From Acidobacteriota bacterium (GTDB lineage: Bacteria; Acidobacteriota; UBA6911), in the NCBI GenBank assembly GCA_016933615.1, contig JAFGAO010000158.1, positions 1-34,000 on the forward strand: a stretch of 34,000 bases of DNA, given 5' to 3'. The notes below the pieces were generated by a model. It did no database searches. It was given only the letters and a program-made list of their open reading frames with translations, and was not told the DNA's origin. This document shows, one piece after another, positions 1-7,210 of the stretch. The number at the start of each line of letters is the position of its first letter. Position 1 is the first letter of the stretch. Both the position numbers and the translations under genes were made by a program.

Positions 1-45
1 CGTTGCACGTTAAAAACAATTAGCGTCGCTTCACGTTTAAGGAGT
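1..45. repeat. Edge copy of the CGTTGCASGTT repeat family (degenerate)
   Basis: The window opens with CGTTGCACGTTAAAA, the same left-end sequence as the element at 9414. A related TTCACGTTTAA follows at about 31-40. No matching right end (AACSTGCAACG) is seen before the first gene, so this copy is decayed, or its other half lies outside the window. Confidence 0.5.
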
Positions 46-73
46 CCTATGGATTCTGTAAAAGTCGGATCGG

Positions 74-107
74 CCTTTAACGGCAACGATGTTTTTTGCC
101 GTTAAGG
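74..107. other. Strong intergenic hairpin upstream of rfaE1
   Basis: CCTTTAACGGCAA (74-86) pairs with TTGCCGTTAAGG (96-107): 12 base pairs with one bulged T and a 9-base loop. No T-run follows on the + strand, so it does not look like an intrinsic terminator. It shares AACG/CGTT words with the nearby repeat family and may be a derived copy. Its right arm overlaps the putative -35 of the rfaE1 promoter, so it could affect transcription start. Confidence 0.5.
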
Positions 108-123
108 ATCAACGATATAAAAT
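96..123 (+). promoter_or_regulatory. Putative sigma-70 promoter for rfaE1 operon
   Basis: TTGCCG (96-101), a 16-base spacer and TAAAAT (118-123) give a plausible -35/-10 pair about 70 bases before the rfaE1 start. Match is 4/6 and 5/6. This is inference from consensus only. Confidence 0.33.
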
Positions 124-192
124 TCCACCTTGCAGTGTTTAAGGGTAATATTTGTACTTTGGCGGCGATTCTGCTAAATTCGGCCTCCTGAA

Positions 193-1173
193 ATGCAAAA
201 ACAGCTTCTGAGCCTTCTTAAAAAATTTTCAAAAAGCACGATCGTAGTCGTAGGCGATATGATCGCCGACGAATTTCTTTACGGCCATGTATCCAGAATC
301 TCCCGCGAAGCCCCGGTCCTTGTCGTGGACTGCCGCAACCTGGTCCGCCTGCCGGGAGGGGCGGCCAATGCCGCCAACAACCTCCTGTCCCTCGGATGCC
401 GGGTCGCCGTTGCCGGGGCGGTTGGAATGGATGAACCCGGAAAAGAGATTCTGGACGCCTTACGGAAAAAGGGCGCCGATACCCGGACGGTTCTGAGGCG
501 CCGGTCCCGCACCACTCCGATGAAGACGCGGATTCTCGCGGGAGCCCCGCACTCCGCTCCCCATCAGATTGTCCGGGTAGACCGCAGCGGCAGCCGGAAT
601 GATTCCGCGCGCCTTTCCCTGACTCTTCTCGACAGCATCATCCGGACCGCCGACGGAATCATCCTGAGCGACTACGGGTACGGCACGATTTCCCCCGCTC
701 TTTTGGACCATTTGCGCCGCCTCGCCGGCACGAAAGGGATTCCCATTGTCGCGGATTCCAGGTTCGGGATGTCCGACTACACGGAAATCACCGCCATTAC
801 ACCGAACATTACGGAACTCGAGGCGGCATCGGGGATTTCCATCGGGCCGGACACCGGCCTGCTGCATGAAGTGGCGGGGGAAGTACTCGCGCGGCAGCGG
901 CTTCAGTCACTGCTGGTCACTCAGGGGCGGTTCGGAATGACGCTCTTCGAGGCAGGGAAGCCGCCGCTTCACATACCGATATACGGAACCGACGAGGTGG
1001 CGGACGTAACCGGCGCGGGGGACACCGTCATTGCGGTATTCACTCTCTGCCTGGCCTGCGGTGCGTCTCCGGCACAGGCGGCCCGTCTCGCGAATTATGC
1101 CGGGGGCATCGTGGTGATGAAACAGGGAACGGCGACCGTCACACGCGCCGAGCTCCGCTCGGCGCTCAGATAA
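193..1173 (+). CDS. rfaE1: D-glycero-beta-D-manno-heptose-7-phosphate kinase (RfaE1, HldE kinase half)
   Basis: This 326-residue cytoplasmic PfkB/ribokinase-family kinase would phosphorylate D-glycero-D-manno-heptose 7-phosphate at C1 in the ADP-heptose pathway for LPS inner core. Visible features are the N-terminal GDMIADEFLYG segment (21-31), the substrate-loop signature GGAANAANN (55-63), SDYGYG (159-164), TPNITELE (203-210) and the C-terminal anion-hole motif DVTGAGD (271-277), with Asp277 as the expected catalytic base. Length and domain content equal the N-terminal half of E. coli HldE; the nucleotidyltransferase half is the next gene, a split arrangement common in deltaproteobacteria. 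The ATG at 193 has no good Shine-Dalgarno, but any later start would cut into the conserved GD motif. The stop overlaps a possible ATG (1173) of the next frame and is followed at once by a repeat element. Confidence 0.93.
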   Translation: MQKQLLSLLKKFSKSTIVVVGDMIADEFLYGHVSRISREAPVLVVDCRNLVRLPGGAANAANNLLSLGCRVAVAGAVGMDEPGKEILDALRKKGADTRTVLRRRSRTTPMKTRILAGAPHSAPHQIVRVDRSGSRNDSARLSLTLLDSIIRTADGIILSDYGYGTISPALLDHLRRLAGTKGIPIVADSRFGMSDYTEITAITPNITELEAASGISIGPDTGLLHEVAGEVLARQRLQSLLVTQGRFGMTLFEAGKPPLHIPIYGTDEVADVTGAGDTVIAVFTLCLACGASPAQAARLANYAGGIVVMKQGTATVTRAELRSALR

Positions 1174-1175
1174 TG

Positions 1176-1216
1176 CCGTTGCAGGCCGGAACGTTAAACG
1201 CTCCGACGCGCAACGG
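1176..1216. repeat. Short copy of the GTTGCA inverted repeat between rfaE1 and rfaE2
   Basis: CCGTTGC (1176-1182) and GCAACGG (1210-1216) are perfect inverted ends, with AACGTT in the middle. The words match the larger CGTTGCASGTT elements elsewhere in the window. It begins two bases after the rfaE1 stop and lies wholly before the preferred rfaE2 start at 1233. Confidence 0.55.
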
Positions 1217-1232
1217 TCAAATAAGATACACG

Positions 1233-1721
1233 ATGGATCCCAGAAGCAAGATCAAGAGCTTGGCCGAATTGAAAGCGATCGTGCGGCTACTGAAGGAAGC
1301 CGGAAAGACCGTCGTGTTCGCCAACGGATGCTTCGATCTGCTTCATGTGGGACATGTTCGCTACCTTCGGGGCGCCCGGGCGATGGGAGACGCCCTGGTG
1401 GTGGGCGTAAACGGAGATGCCTGCGTGAAAGCCCTCAAAGGCGAGGGACGCCCGCTTCAGGGCGTCGACGACCGGGCCGAAATGATCGCGTCCATGACTT
1501 ATGTCGACTATGTGCTGATTTTCGATACCCTCACCGTGGACGGCATGCTCGATGAACTCCGCCCGGACATTCATGCCAAAGGAACGGATTACTGCGAGGA
1601 AAACGTCCCGGAAAGGGCCACCGTCCTTTCCTATGGAGGAAAAGTCGCCATTGCGGGGGATCCCAAAGACCATTCCACGCGGGACATGATCGAAACCATC
1701 GTTTCCAGGTTCAGTTCATGA
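1233..1721 (+). CDS. rfaE2: D-glycero-beta-D-manno-heptose 1-phosphate adenylyltransferase (RfaE2)
   Basis: This 162-residue enzyme would transfer AMP from ATP to heptose 1-phosphate, giving ADP-heptose for LPS core. It is a cytidylyltransferase-like (HIGH superfamily) protein. FANGCFDLLHVGH (29-41) carries the nucleotide-binding HxGH as HVGH (38-41), KGTDY follows near 117, and the C-terminal STRDMI (about 148-153) matches the second substrate loop. An ATG at 1173 would add 20 residues, but those codons are made of the repeat at 1176-1216. The ATG at 1233 gives the usual family length of about 160, so it is preferred although its ribosome site (AAGATA) is weak. The stop overlaps the next start (ATGA, 1718-1721), implying translational coupling to the heptosyltransferase. 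Confidence 0.92.
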   Translation: MDPRSKIKSLAELKAIVRLLKEAGKTVVFANGCFDLLHVGHVRYLRGARAMGDALVVGVNGDACVKALKGEGRPLQGVDDRAEMIASMTYVDYVLIFDTLTVDGMLDELRPDIHAKGTDYCEENVPERATVLSYGGKVAIAGDPKDHSTRDMIETIVSRFSS

Positions 1722-2761
1722 CCGATCCTTTAAAGATACTCATAATCCGTCTCAGCTCTCTCGGGGACATTCTGCACGCTTTGCCGGCGTTCGCAGGCCT
1801 GCGAAAGGCTTTCCCGGACGCAAAAATCGACTGGCTTGCGGGCAGGCCGGCCGGCTTCCTTGTGTCCGCCGTTTCCGGAATAGACGCCGTTCACATTTTC
1901 GACAAAACCGCGGCTCTCCCGCTCCCCTTCAGGCATAGCAGCCGTTTCCGGCCATGGAAACTGATTCAAAGGTTGCGTGCCGAACGATACGATTTTTGCA
2001 TGGATTTCCAGGGTCTCCTTAAAACAGCCTTCCTGGGCTTCATGAGCGGAGCCGGCGTGCGAATCGGCTTTCCCAAAAGCCTGGTCCGGGAGCCTCCGGC
2101 CCACCGCTTTTACCACCGGATGCCGGCCAAGCCCGCAGAAGCCGTCCACGTCCTGGAACTGAACCGGCTCCTGGCCGGATGCGTCGGGCGGGAGATCACG
2201 GCGGAGCCTTTCGATTTCATCACAAACGAAGAAGACACCCGGTATGTCGGATCCCTTCTGGAGAAGGAGGGGCTCGAAAATTTTGTCGTCATCAATCCCG
2301 GCGGCGGCTGGCCCAGCAAAATCTGGAAGCCGGAACGCTACGGGCGGCTGGCGGACAGAATCCGGCGTCAACTGAATCTTCCGGTAGTCGTGACGACGGG
2401 TCCTGGCGAAGAACCGCTTTATGAAAGGCTGGCCGCACACTGCCCGGGGAAACCGCCGGTGCATTTTCAAATCCGGTTTCTCCAGCTTATTCCCCTGTTG
2501 AAACGGGCGCGGCTGCTCATAGGCGGGGATACCGGCCCCCTTCATCTCGCATGTGCCTGCGGCACGCCCGTTGTGGGCATATACGGGCCCTCCTGCCCGG
2601 TCCGGAACGGTCCATGGGGCAAAGACGACGAGGCAGTCTACCGCACACTGCCCTGCAGCCGCTGCTACAAAAGAACCTGCCCTGCGGACAATGCCTGCAT
2701 GGACATTTCCGTCGAAGAAATATTCGCTGCCGCAACACGGCGCCTGGAAAAGCCGGTATAA
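1718..2761 (+). CDS. LPS heptosyltransferase, glycosyltransferase family 9
   Basis: This 347-residue GT-B enzyme should add heptose from ADP-heptose to the LPS inner core at the cytoplasmic face of the inner membrane. The N-terminal ILIIRLSSLGDILHALP segment (7-23) is the acceptor-side signature of WaaC/WaaF proteins. INPGGGWPSKIWKPERY opens the nucleotide-sugar domain near residue 196. GGDTGPLHLACACGTPVVGI is the donor-site motif. A cysteine-rich tail (CSRCYKRTCPADNACM) resembles the one common in deltaproteobacterial WaaC/WaaF homologues. It overlaps rfaE2 by four bases, so precursor synthesis and use are encoded together. Heptosyltransferase I (WaaC) is likelier than II from its motif style, but the acceptor cannot be fixed from sequence. 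Confidence 0.88.
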   Translation: MTDPLKILIIRLSSLGDILHALPAFAGLRKAFPDAKIDWLAGRPAGFLVSAVSGIDAVHIFDKTAALPLPFRHSSRFRPWKLIQRLRAERYDFCMDFQGLLKTAFLGFMSGAGVRIGFPKSLVREPPAHRFYHRMPAKPAEAVHVLELNRLLAGCVGREITAEPFDFITNEEDTRYVGSLLEKEGLENFVVINPGGGWPSKIWKPERYGRLADRIRRQLNLPVVVTTGPGEEPLYERLAAHCPGKPPVHFQIRFLQLIPLLKRARLLIGGDTGPLHLACACGTPVVGIYGPSCPVRNGPWGKDDEAVYRTLPCSRCYKRTCPADNACMDISVEEIFAAATRRLEKPV

Positions 2762-2821
2762 TGCAGGAAGCAAACAGGCCGGGATATCCGAGGCTATCTC
2801 CGGCGACAGGAGAAATCAGCC

Positions 2822-3715
2822 GTGACCGGAAGTTATAGACTCGCGGTTTCAGGAATCGGCGTCCTGCTTTCCGCCGCCCTGTGGATACTTTTCTCCGCGG
2901 CGGCCGGAACCGATGCATTACAGGCCGGAGAAACCGGAAGCTCCGTCGCCGGTCCCGGCTATCCGGTGCCCGTCGGGGAGCGCCTGGCGTATGCGATTGA
3001 GTGGGATCCGCCCTGGTGGTTTTTGTTGCTTCCAACGATGCACGCGGCCGACGCCGAACTTGAGATCACCCAAGAGGGCGAATTCAGAGGGCGCAGAACC
3101 TATAAAATCGTTCTCAAAGCGCAGTCCCGCGGCATCCTGGCCAGCCTTTCCGGCATGACCATCGACGACGAGTTTGTTTTCCTGTCCGAGCCGGACACCC
3201 TCTGCACATTCAGCGCTTCGAAGAAGATCCGGGAAGGAAAACGCAAAAGGCAAATCGACGTGGAATATTTTCGGGATACCGGGCAGCTCCATATTCGCGA
3301 GCTGGACGAGTCGGTCACCCCTCCCGAAATCAGGAAGGATGCCCTGAAGGACAACATACCTGCCTGCGTCCAGGATCCTCTCTCGGCGCTCTATTTCCTG
3401 CGCAGGATTCCGCTGGAGAAGGATTCGGTTCACACTTCGGTCATCGGGCATGACGACGTCGTCAAGGAAGTGAAATCCAGGGTGCTGAAACTGGAAACGC
3501 TCCAAACCACCGGCGGCGAATTACCGGCCTGGAAAATCGACACCGTCGCCCTTCTGGGAGGGCTGTTCAAAGAGGGCGGCCAGTTCAAAATATGGCTTTC
3601 GGCCGACGAAAGACAGATACCGCTCCAGTTCGAAGTGAAGGTAAAAATAGGTCGTGTAACCGGAAAATTAAAGAAGACCGACGAGGAACCGCAGACAGGC
3701 CCGTCTCCCGAGTAA
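2822..3715 (+). CDS. DUF3108 exported protein
   Basis: The 297-residue product has an N-terminal hydrophobic signal or anchor (about 7-28, rich in Leu/Ala/Val/Ile) followed by a DUF3108 domain. That domain is a predicted periplasmic beta-rich lipocalin-like fold of unknown function, recognised here by the GERLAYAIEW opening, the SRGILASLSG segment and the C-terminal IWLSADERQIPLQFEVKVKIG strand pair. The start is GTG at 2822, with AGGAG nine bases upstream. It lies 60 bases after the heptosyltransferase on the same strand and is probably in the LPS operon, as DUF3108 genes often are near envelope genes. It converges with the next gene, leaving only 12 bases between the two stops and no visible terminator. 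Confidence 0.8.
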   Translation: MTGSYRLAVSGIGVLLSAALWILFSAAAGTDALQAGETGSSVAGPGYPVPVGERLAYAIEWDPPWWFLLLPTMHAADAELEITQEGEFRGRRTYKIVLKAQSRGILASLSGMTIDDEFVFLSEPDTLCTFSASKKIREGKRKRQIDVEYFRDTGQLHIRELDESVTPPEIRKDALKDNIPACVQDPLSALYFLRRIPLEKDSVHTSVIGHDDVVKEVKSRVLKLETLQTTGGELPAWKIDTVALLGGLFKEGGQFKIWLSADERQIPLQFEVKVKIGRVTGKLKKTDEEPQTGPSPE

Positions 3716-3727
3716 AGATTGATGCGG

Positions 3728-4237
3728 TCAGGCTCCTGCAATTGCAGCCGTTTGAATGTTAAATATGTTCATTAATTCCTGTTTTCGATACTGAAATATC
3801 CTTTTGACGTCGCGTCTCACCAGAAGAAAATTCGCCAGTCTGCCGCCGAAAACCCCGTACTTTACATAATCCTCCATTTCACAGCCGCCGGCGCTTTCCC
3901 TGAAGGTATGTTCATGAATCCAGACGCGGTACGGCCCACGGCGCTGCTCATCCACGAACCTGTGCGGCGGATCCCAGGCGGTTATTATCGTTTGCCAGTG
4001 CAGGGGCCAGCCGTGCAGCCGCAACCGGTAATCGATCGTGGCGCCCGCTTGCATCGTTACGGGAGAGGGGGAAAGAATCTCGAAGTGCAGCCAGGGAGGG
4101 GTGATTCTTTCCAGATTGCCGGCATCGGCAAAAAAAGGGAAAACCGCTTCAGGCAGCCGGGGCAGGAACAGCCGCGTTCTGAGGACGAAAAAGCCGCCCT
4201 CACGCTCAACGGGAATATCTTGTGCGCTCTCAAGCAT
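3728..4237 (-). CDS. SRPBCC (START-like) family protein
   Basis: This 169-residue protein fits the SRPBCC/polyketide-cyclase-like ligand-binding family. After a short lead, RLFLPRLPEAVFPFFADAGN (about 22-41) opens the fold, then ITPPWLHFEIL, a central DYRLRLHGWPLHWQT strand pair, and ITAWDPPHRFVDEQRRGPY (85-103), which is typical of the subgroup. The C-terminal helix VRRDVKRIFQYRKQEL closes the cavity. The ligand is unknown. The start chosen is ATG at 4237; the reading frame stays open upstream to 4672, but that part translates the tandem-step repeat (4281-4374) into Arg/Asp-rich nonsense. No good ribosome site is seen. A TATAAT lies just before the start, so a short or leaderless mRNA is possible. 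Confidence 0.78.
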   Translation of the reverse strand: MLESAQDIPVEREGGFFVLRTRLFLPRLPEAVFPFFADAGNLERITPPWLHFEILSPSPVTMQAGATIDYRLRLHGWPLHWQTIITAWDPPHRFVDEQRRGPYRVWIHEHTFRESAGGCEMEDYVKYGVFGGRLANFLLVRRDVKRIFQYRKQELMNIFNIQTAAIAGA

Positions 4238-4280
4238 CAGATTATAGCCGTTCAAAGCTGCCGGGACGGCACCATCCGTT

Positions 4281-4374
4281 TCGGAGTCGGTATCGGGGTC
4301 GGTATCGATATAACTGTTGATTTTGGCATCCCGATTTCGATGGCGACCCCGATTCGGGCTCCGATCCCGATCTG
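4281..4374. repeat. TCGG-step inverted repeat (family B, copy 1)
   Basis: The left arm (4281-4310) is a run of TCGG(N)TCGG steps; the right arm (4328-4374) is the complementary CCGA series. Hand pairing gives a long imperfect stem (left GGAGTCGGTATCGGGGTCGG against the reverse complement of right CGACCCCGATTCGGGCTCC) around an AT-rich loop at 4311-4327. It lies between the isochorismatase gene and the SRPBCC gene. A second copy with the same words lies at 5682-5785. Confidence 0.65.
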
Positions 4375-4424
4375 GTCGGTCCCGGATGTGCCGATAATTT
4401 TGAGCACCCACCGCCGGATACTTT

Positions 4425-5021
4425 TTATTTAATCCATCCCTGTATTTTCTTGAAACTCTCCGTACCTGCTTTCTGAGCCATTTCGAAAAGATGCATTTCT
4501 GTTGATGTCGGGATTGCCCCCGCCTTTTCCATTCTCGCCATGGCAAGATCCCGATTCCCGAGCTCCCGCGAGCCCGTCGCGTCCCAGGGCACCCGGATCC
4601 GGTACCCGTTGAAAAGCATGTCGAACACGGTCTGATGCACACAGATATGGGCTTCGATCCCGCATACGACAAAATCCTCGAATCCCAGAGCGGCGACTCT
4701 TTCGGCGAATGCCGGCGACTGCATCGCCGAGAAGGTCATCTTCTCAACCGCGAGCATCGACGGGAAACATAATTCGATTTCCCGGACCGTTTTTCCCAGC
4801 CCTCTCGGATACTGCTCCGTCAGGATTACCGGCAGGCGGAATTCCTGGAATCCTTTTATAAGCGCGACAATATTCTTTACAATCCCTTCAAACCCGGGGA
4901 TCGCGGCAGCGAACCTTTCCTGGACGTCGATGACCACAAGGCCGGCATTGACGGGCATCGCCAGAAGCGGGTGCCGCTTCACGGTTTTAGCTGCCGCAGA
5001 CTGATTTTCGCCCATCATCAT
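4425..5021 (-). CDS. Isochorismatase-family cysteine hydrolase
   Basis: The 198-residue protein belongs to the cysteine hydrolase (isochorismatase-like) superfamily, nearest in style to the ISOC1/YcaC group. The catalytic triad is visible: Asp32 in LVVIDVQERF, Lys94 in AVEKMTFSA and Cys127 in CGIEAHICVHQT, where the cis-peptide before the cysteine loop is typical. TEQYPRGLG (68-76) is the ISOC1-like signature. The substrate is unknown; neither an isochorismate nor a nicotinamide role is supported by neighbours. Three ATG codons in a row (5015-5021) begin the frame, with only AGAG just upstream; an internal ATG before PVNAGLVV is an alternative that keeps the whole domain. It is in line with leuD and recA on the same strand but separated by about 65 bases. 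Confidence 0.85.
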   Translation of the reverse strand: MMMGENQSAAAKTVKRHPLLAMPVNAGLVVIDVQERFAAAIPGFEGIVKNIVALIKGFQEFRLPVILTEQYPRGLGKTVREIELCFPSMLAVEKMTFSAMQSPAFAERVAALGFEDFVVCGIEAHICVHQTVFDMLFNGYRIRVPWDATGSRELGNRDLAMARMEKAGAIPTSTEMHLFEMAQKAGTESFKKIQGWIK

Positions 5022-5060
5022 CTCTATGAAACGGCCTTCCAGGATAGATGTCCTTTACTA

Positions 5061-5085
5061 TCGGTGAACGGTGAACCCTGAACGG
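5061..5085. repeat. Short GGTGAAC iterated repeat
   Basis: Three tandem variants of GGTGAAC (TCGGTGAACGGTGAACCCTGAACGG) fill most of the gap between leuD and the isochorismatase gene. The array is too short to say more. Confidence 0.35.
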
Positions 5086-5087
5086 CT

Positions 5088-5618
5088 TCAGTATTTCTTA
5101 TCCGCAAATTCCACCCATCCGCCGGCCCCGACGAGCGTTTCATCGAATTCCGACAGGGAGAACGGAACCGACACCCGTTTCCCTCCGGCGGTTCGGAACC
5201 TGAGAGTTTTCCGGCTTATGTCTGCGGAGCAGTGCACGGTTCCCTTCCTGTCGAGGGCGAAAAGAGAATCGATCGTTTTCCTGTCGAGTTCGACGGCCAG
5301 CATGCCGCCGTTGAACATATTCTGCCGGAAGATGCGGGCGAAGCTTTCGGCGATAACCGTATGAATCCCGTTGACCTCGAGCGCCCAGGGCGCATGTTCC
5401 CGGGACGATCCGCAGCCGAAGTTTTTGCGGGTCACAATGACGCGCGCCCGGCCGAATGCATCCCCGCTGTTGGTGAAGCCCTCGAGTTTCAAATCTTCCA
5501 GCAGATGCGGCTTCAGGGATTCCTTGTCTATTTCCGTAAGATATTTCGCCGGAATAATTTCATCGGTATTGATGTCCGACCTGTCCAGGAACAGCACCGG
5601 TCCTTTAAATATTCTCAT
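5088..5618 (-). CDS. leuD: 3-isopropylmalate dehydratase small subunit (LeuD family)
   Basis: This 176-residue swivel domain of a two-subunit hydro-lyase would pair with LeuC to isomerise 2- to 3-isopropylmalate in leucine synthesis. GPVLFLDRSDINTDEIIPAKYL near the N-terminus and NFGCGSSREHAPWAL (substrate-binding Ser/Arg loop) are diagnostic; ESFARIFRQNMFNGG follows. Start: an in-frame GTG/ATG 30 bases upstream is possible, but the ATG at 5618 has AGAGG eight bases before it and gives the family's usual opening (MRIFKGPVLFLD). The short type is shared by LeuD, HacB and dimethylmalate dehydratase small subunits, so a related hydro-lyase activity cannot be excluded; leuA and leuB are absent here. 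It is 246 bases downstream of leuC, an unusually wide gap filled by repeats. Confidence 0.88.
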   Translation of the reverse strand: MRIFKGPVLFLDRSDINTDEIIPAKYLTEIDKESLKPHLLEDLKLEGFTNSGDAFGRARVIVTRKNFGCGSSREHAPWALEVNGIHTVIAESFARIFRQNMFNGGMLAVELDRKTIDSLFALDRKGTVHCSADISRKTLRFRTAGGKRVSVPFSLSEFDETLVGAGGWVEFADKKY

Positions 5619-5642
5619 TTGCACGCCTCTGACAAAGTAATC

Positions 5643-5665
5643 AGCCACGCCTTATAGGCGTGGCT
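5643..5665. other. Perfect 9-bp hairpin in the leuC-leuD gap
   Basis: AGCCACGCC, loop TTATA, GGCGTGGCT. The stem is perfect, but no T-run follows on either strand, so it is not a standard terminator. It sits about 25 bases upstream of the leuD start and could affect leuD translation or protect the leuD transcript. Compact hairpins of this kind also flank IS200/IS605-type elements, but no transposase remnant is seen. Confidence 0.5.
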
Positions 5666-5681
5666 TCGGCTTGCCCCGCGC

Positions 5682-5785
5682 ATCGGAGCTCGGGGTCGGG
5701 TTCGGAATCGGTATCGATCACAAAGCAGCGAATCTGTTTTTTCATACGCATGGGCAAATCCTTCGATGCCGACCCCGAGCGCGCT
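5682..5785. repeat. TCGG-step inverted repeat (family B, copy 2)
   Basis: The left arm ATCGGAGCTCGGGGTCGG (5682-5699) continues as TTCGGAATCGGTATCGATC. The right arm CCGACCCCGAGC (5769-5780) is its inverted partner. The words are those of the 4281-4374 copy. It separates leuC from leuD. Confidence 0.5.
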
Positions 5786-5864
5786 CCTGCCGTCAAAATT
5801 CGCCGGAACGGCTGAGCCTCCCTCCGCGGTGAAGTTTGTGAATCCTTCCCATACACACGCTGCA

Positions 5865-7151
5865 TCATTTGCCCAGAAACTCGCGCGGGTCCGCCAGCCG
5901 CCCTTTGATTCCGCTCGCCGCGGCGGATGCGGGGCTCATCAGATGGACCATGCCTCCTTTTCCCATCCGCCCGCTGAAATTGCGGTTGGTGGTGGATGCG
6001 CAGACCTCCCCTTCGGCAAGCACCCCGTTGGACATGCCAAGGCAGGCGCCGCAGGTGGGATTCGTAACGCAATAGCCCGCGTCCATGAAAATCTTGATCA
6101 GGCCCTCTTTCATGGCGGCCTTCCACGCGTCCGGTGTCGCGGGGGAAACAATGCCGCGTACTCCCTTGGCCAGGGGCTTCAGCCCGGCAATTTTAGCCGC
6201 TTCCCTTAAATCCGAGATCCTGCCGTTGGTGCAGCTCCCGATATAGACCTGATCGATTCTTTGGTTCTTCATTTCTCCCAGGGGTTTTACCTGGTCCGGT
6301 TTGTATCCGAATGTCGAGACAGGCTTCAGTTTGCCCGCGTCCACTTCCAACATCTTATCGTAGGCCGCGCCGGGATCGGGATGCCATTTCCGGAAATCGT
6401 CGAGCGCTTTTTTCCTGCTGTGGCCGTATTCTTTTTTGATGAAAGGCCACAGATATTCCAGCGTCACGGCATCGGGCAGGCAGATTCCCGTTGTCGCACC
6501 GGCCTCGATCGCCATGTTGGACAGGGTCATACGCTCGTCCATGTTCATGCCGCCGACGAGGTCCCCGTGGAATTCGATGCAATGGTCCGTTGCACCGTTG
6601 ACGGTCAGCCGGCGGATGATTTCCAGTATGACATCCTTGGCGTAGACCCCCTTGCGGAGTTTTCCTTTCAAGGAAATTTTGATGCTCCGGGGCTGCCGGA
6701 AAGCGCATACGCCCTTCAGGATGCCGACTTCGAGATCGGTCGTGCCCACGCCGGCGGCGAACGCTCCGAAAGCGCCGTGGGTGCAGGTGTGGCTGTCCCC
6801 CATAATGACCGTGTACCCGGGGCGGATGAATCCCTTCTCAGGGAAGAGCGCGTGGCAGACGCCGTTGGCCCCGATATCGAAGAAGTCTTTGATTTTATGG
6901 CGATGAGCCCAGTCCCGCAGAATTTTGCCCTGCAAGGCCGTTTTGCTGTCCTTGGCCGGCGTGACGTGATCGATCACGGCTTTGATCCTGCTCCTGTCGA
7001 ATACCCGGTCCTTCTTCCGGGCCATCAGGTCGGTAATGGCCATCGGAGTGGTGATCTCGTGGCACAAGACCAAATCCAGCGACAGAACCAGGGTCCCCGG
7101 AAAGGGTTCATCGCGCACATGGGCCTTGAAGATTTTTTCCGTTACGTTCAT
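5865..7151 (-). CDS. leuC: 3-isopropylmalate dehydratase large subunit (LeuC/HacA family)
   Basis: This 428-residue aconitase-family subunit carries the [4Fe-4S] active site. VIMGDSHTCTHGAFGAFAAG, YIGSCTNGR and NPTCGACLG contain the expected cluster ligands and catalytic residues, and STTNRNFSGRMG is the substrate-binding loop. The length fits the shorter, two-subunit HacA/LeuC2 type rather than the 466-residue E. coli LeuC; members include isopropylmalate isomerase, homoaconitase and dimethylmalate dehydratase, so the substrate is inferred. The frame opens 18 codons earlier, but GGAGGAGGT lies seven bases before the ATG at 7151, fixing that start. It lies 59 bases after recA on the same strand and may be read from the recA promoter. 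Confidence 0.9.
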   Translation of the reverse strand: MNVTEKIFKAHVRDEPFPGTLVLSLDLVLCHEITTPMAITDLMARKKDRVFDRSRIKAVIDHVTPAKDSKTALQGKILRDWAHRHKIKDFFDIGANGVCHALFPEKGFIRPGYTVIMGDSHTCTHGAFGAFAAGVGTTDLEVGILKGVCAFRQPRSIKISLKGKLRKGVYAKDVILEIIRRLTVNGATDHCIEFHGDLVGGMNMDERMTLSNMAIEAGATTGICLPDAVTLEYLWPFIKKEYGHSRKKALDDFRKWHPDPGAAYDKMLEVDAGKLKPVSTFGYKPDQVKPLGEMKNQRIDQVYIGSCTNGRISDLREAAKIAGLKPLAKGVRGIVSPATPDAWKAAMKEGLIKIFMDAGYCVTNPTCGACLGMSNGVLAEGEVCASTTNRNFSGRMGKGGMVHLMSPASAAASGIKGRLADPREFLGK

Positions 7152-7210
7152 TTTCCCGACCTCCTCCGGGGTGACAAGATCCGTCCGGTGCATCTGCGCC
7201 GTCATTCGAC

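Noticed and set aside
4238-4672. Long N-terminal extension of the SRPBCC protein
   Set aside because: The frame runs through the TCGG-step repeat and antiparallel isochorismatase codons, giving Arg/Asp-rich sequence unlike any SRPBCC lead.
5643-5665. IS200/IS605 end hairpin
   Set aside because: No TnpA/TnpB remnant or paired end nearby; kept only as a hairpin of unknown role.
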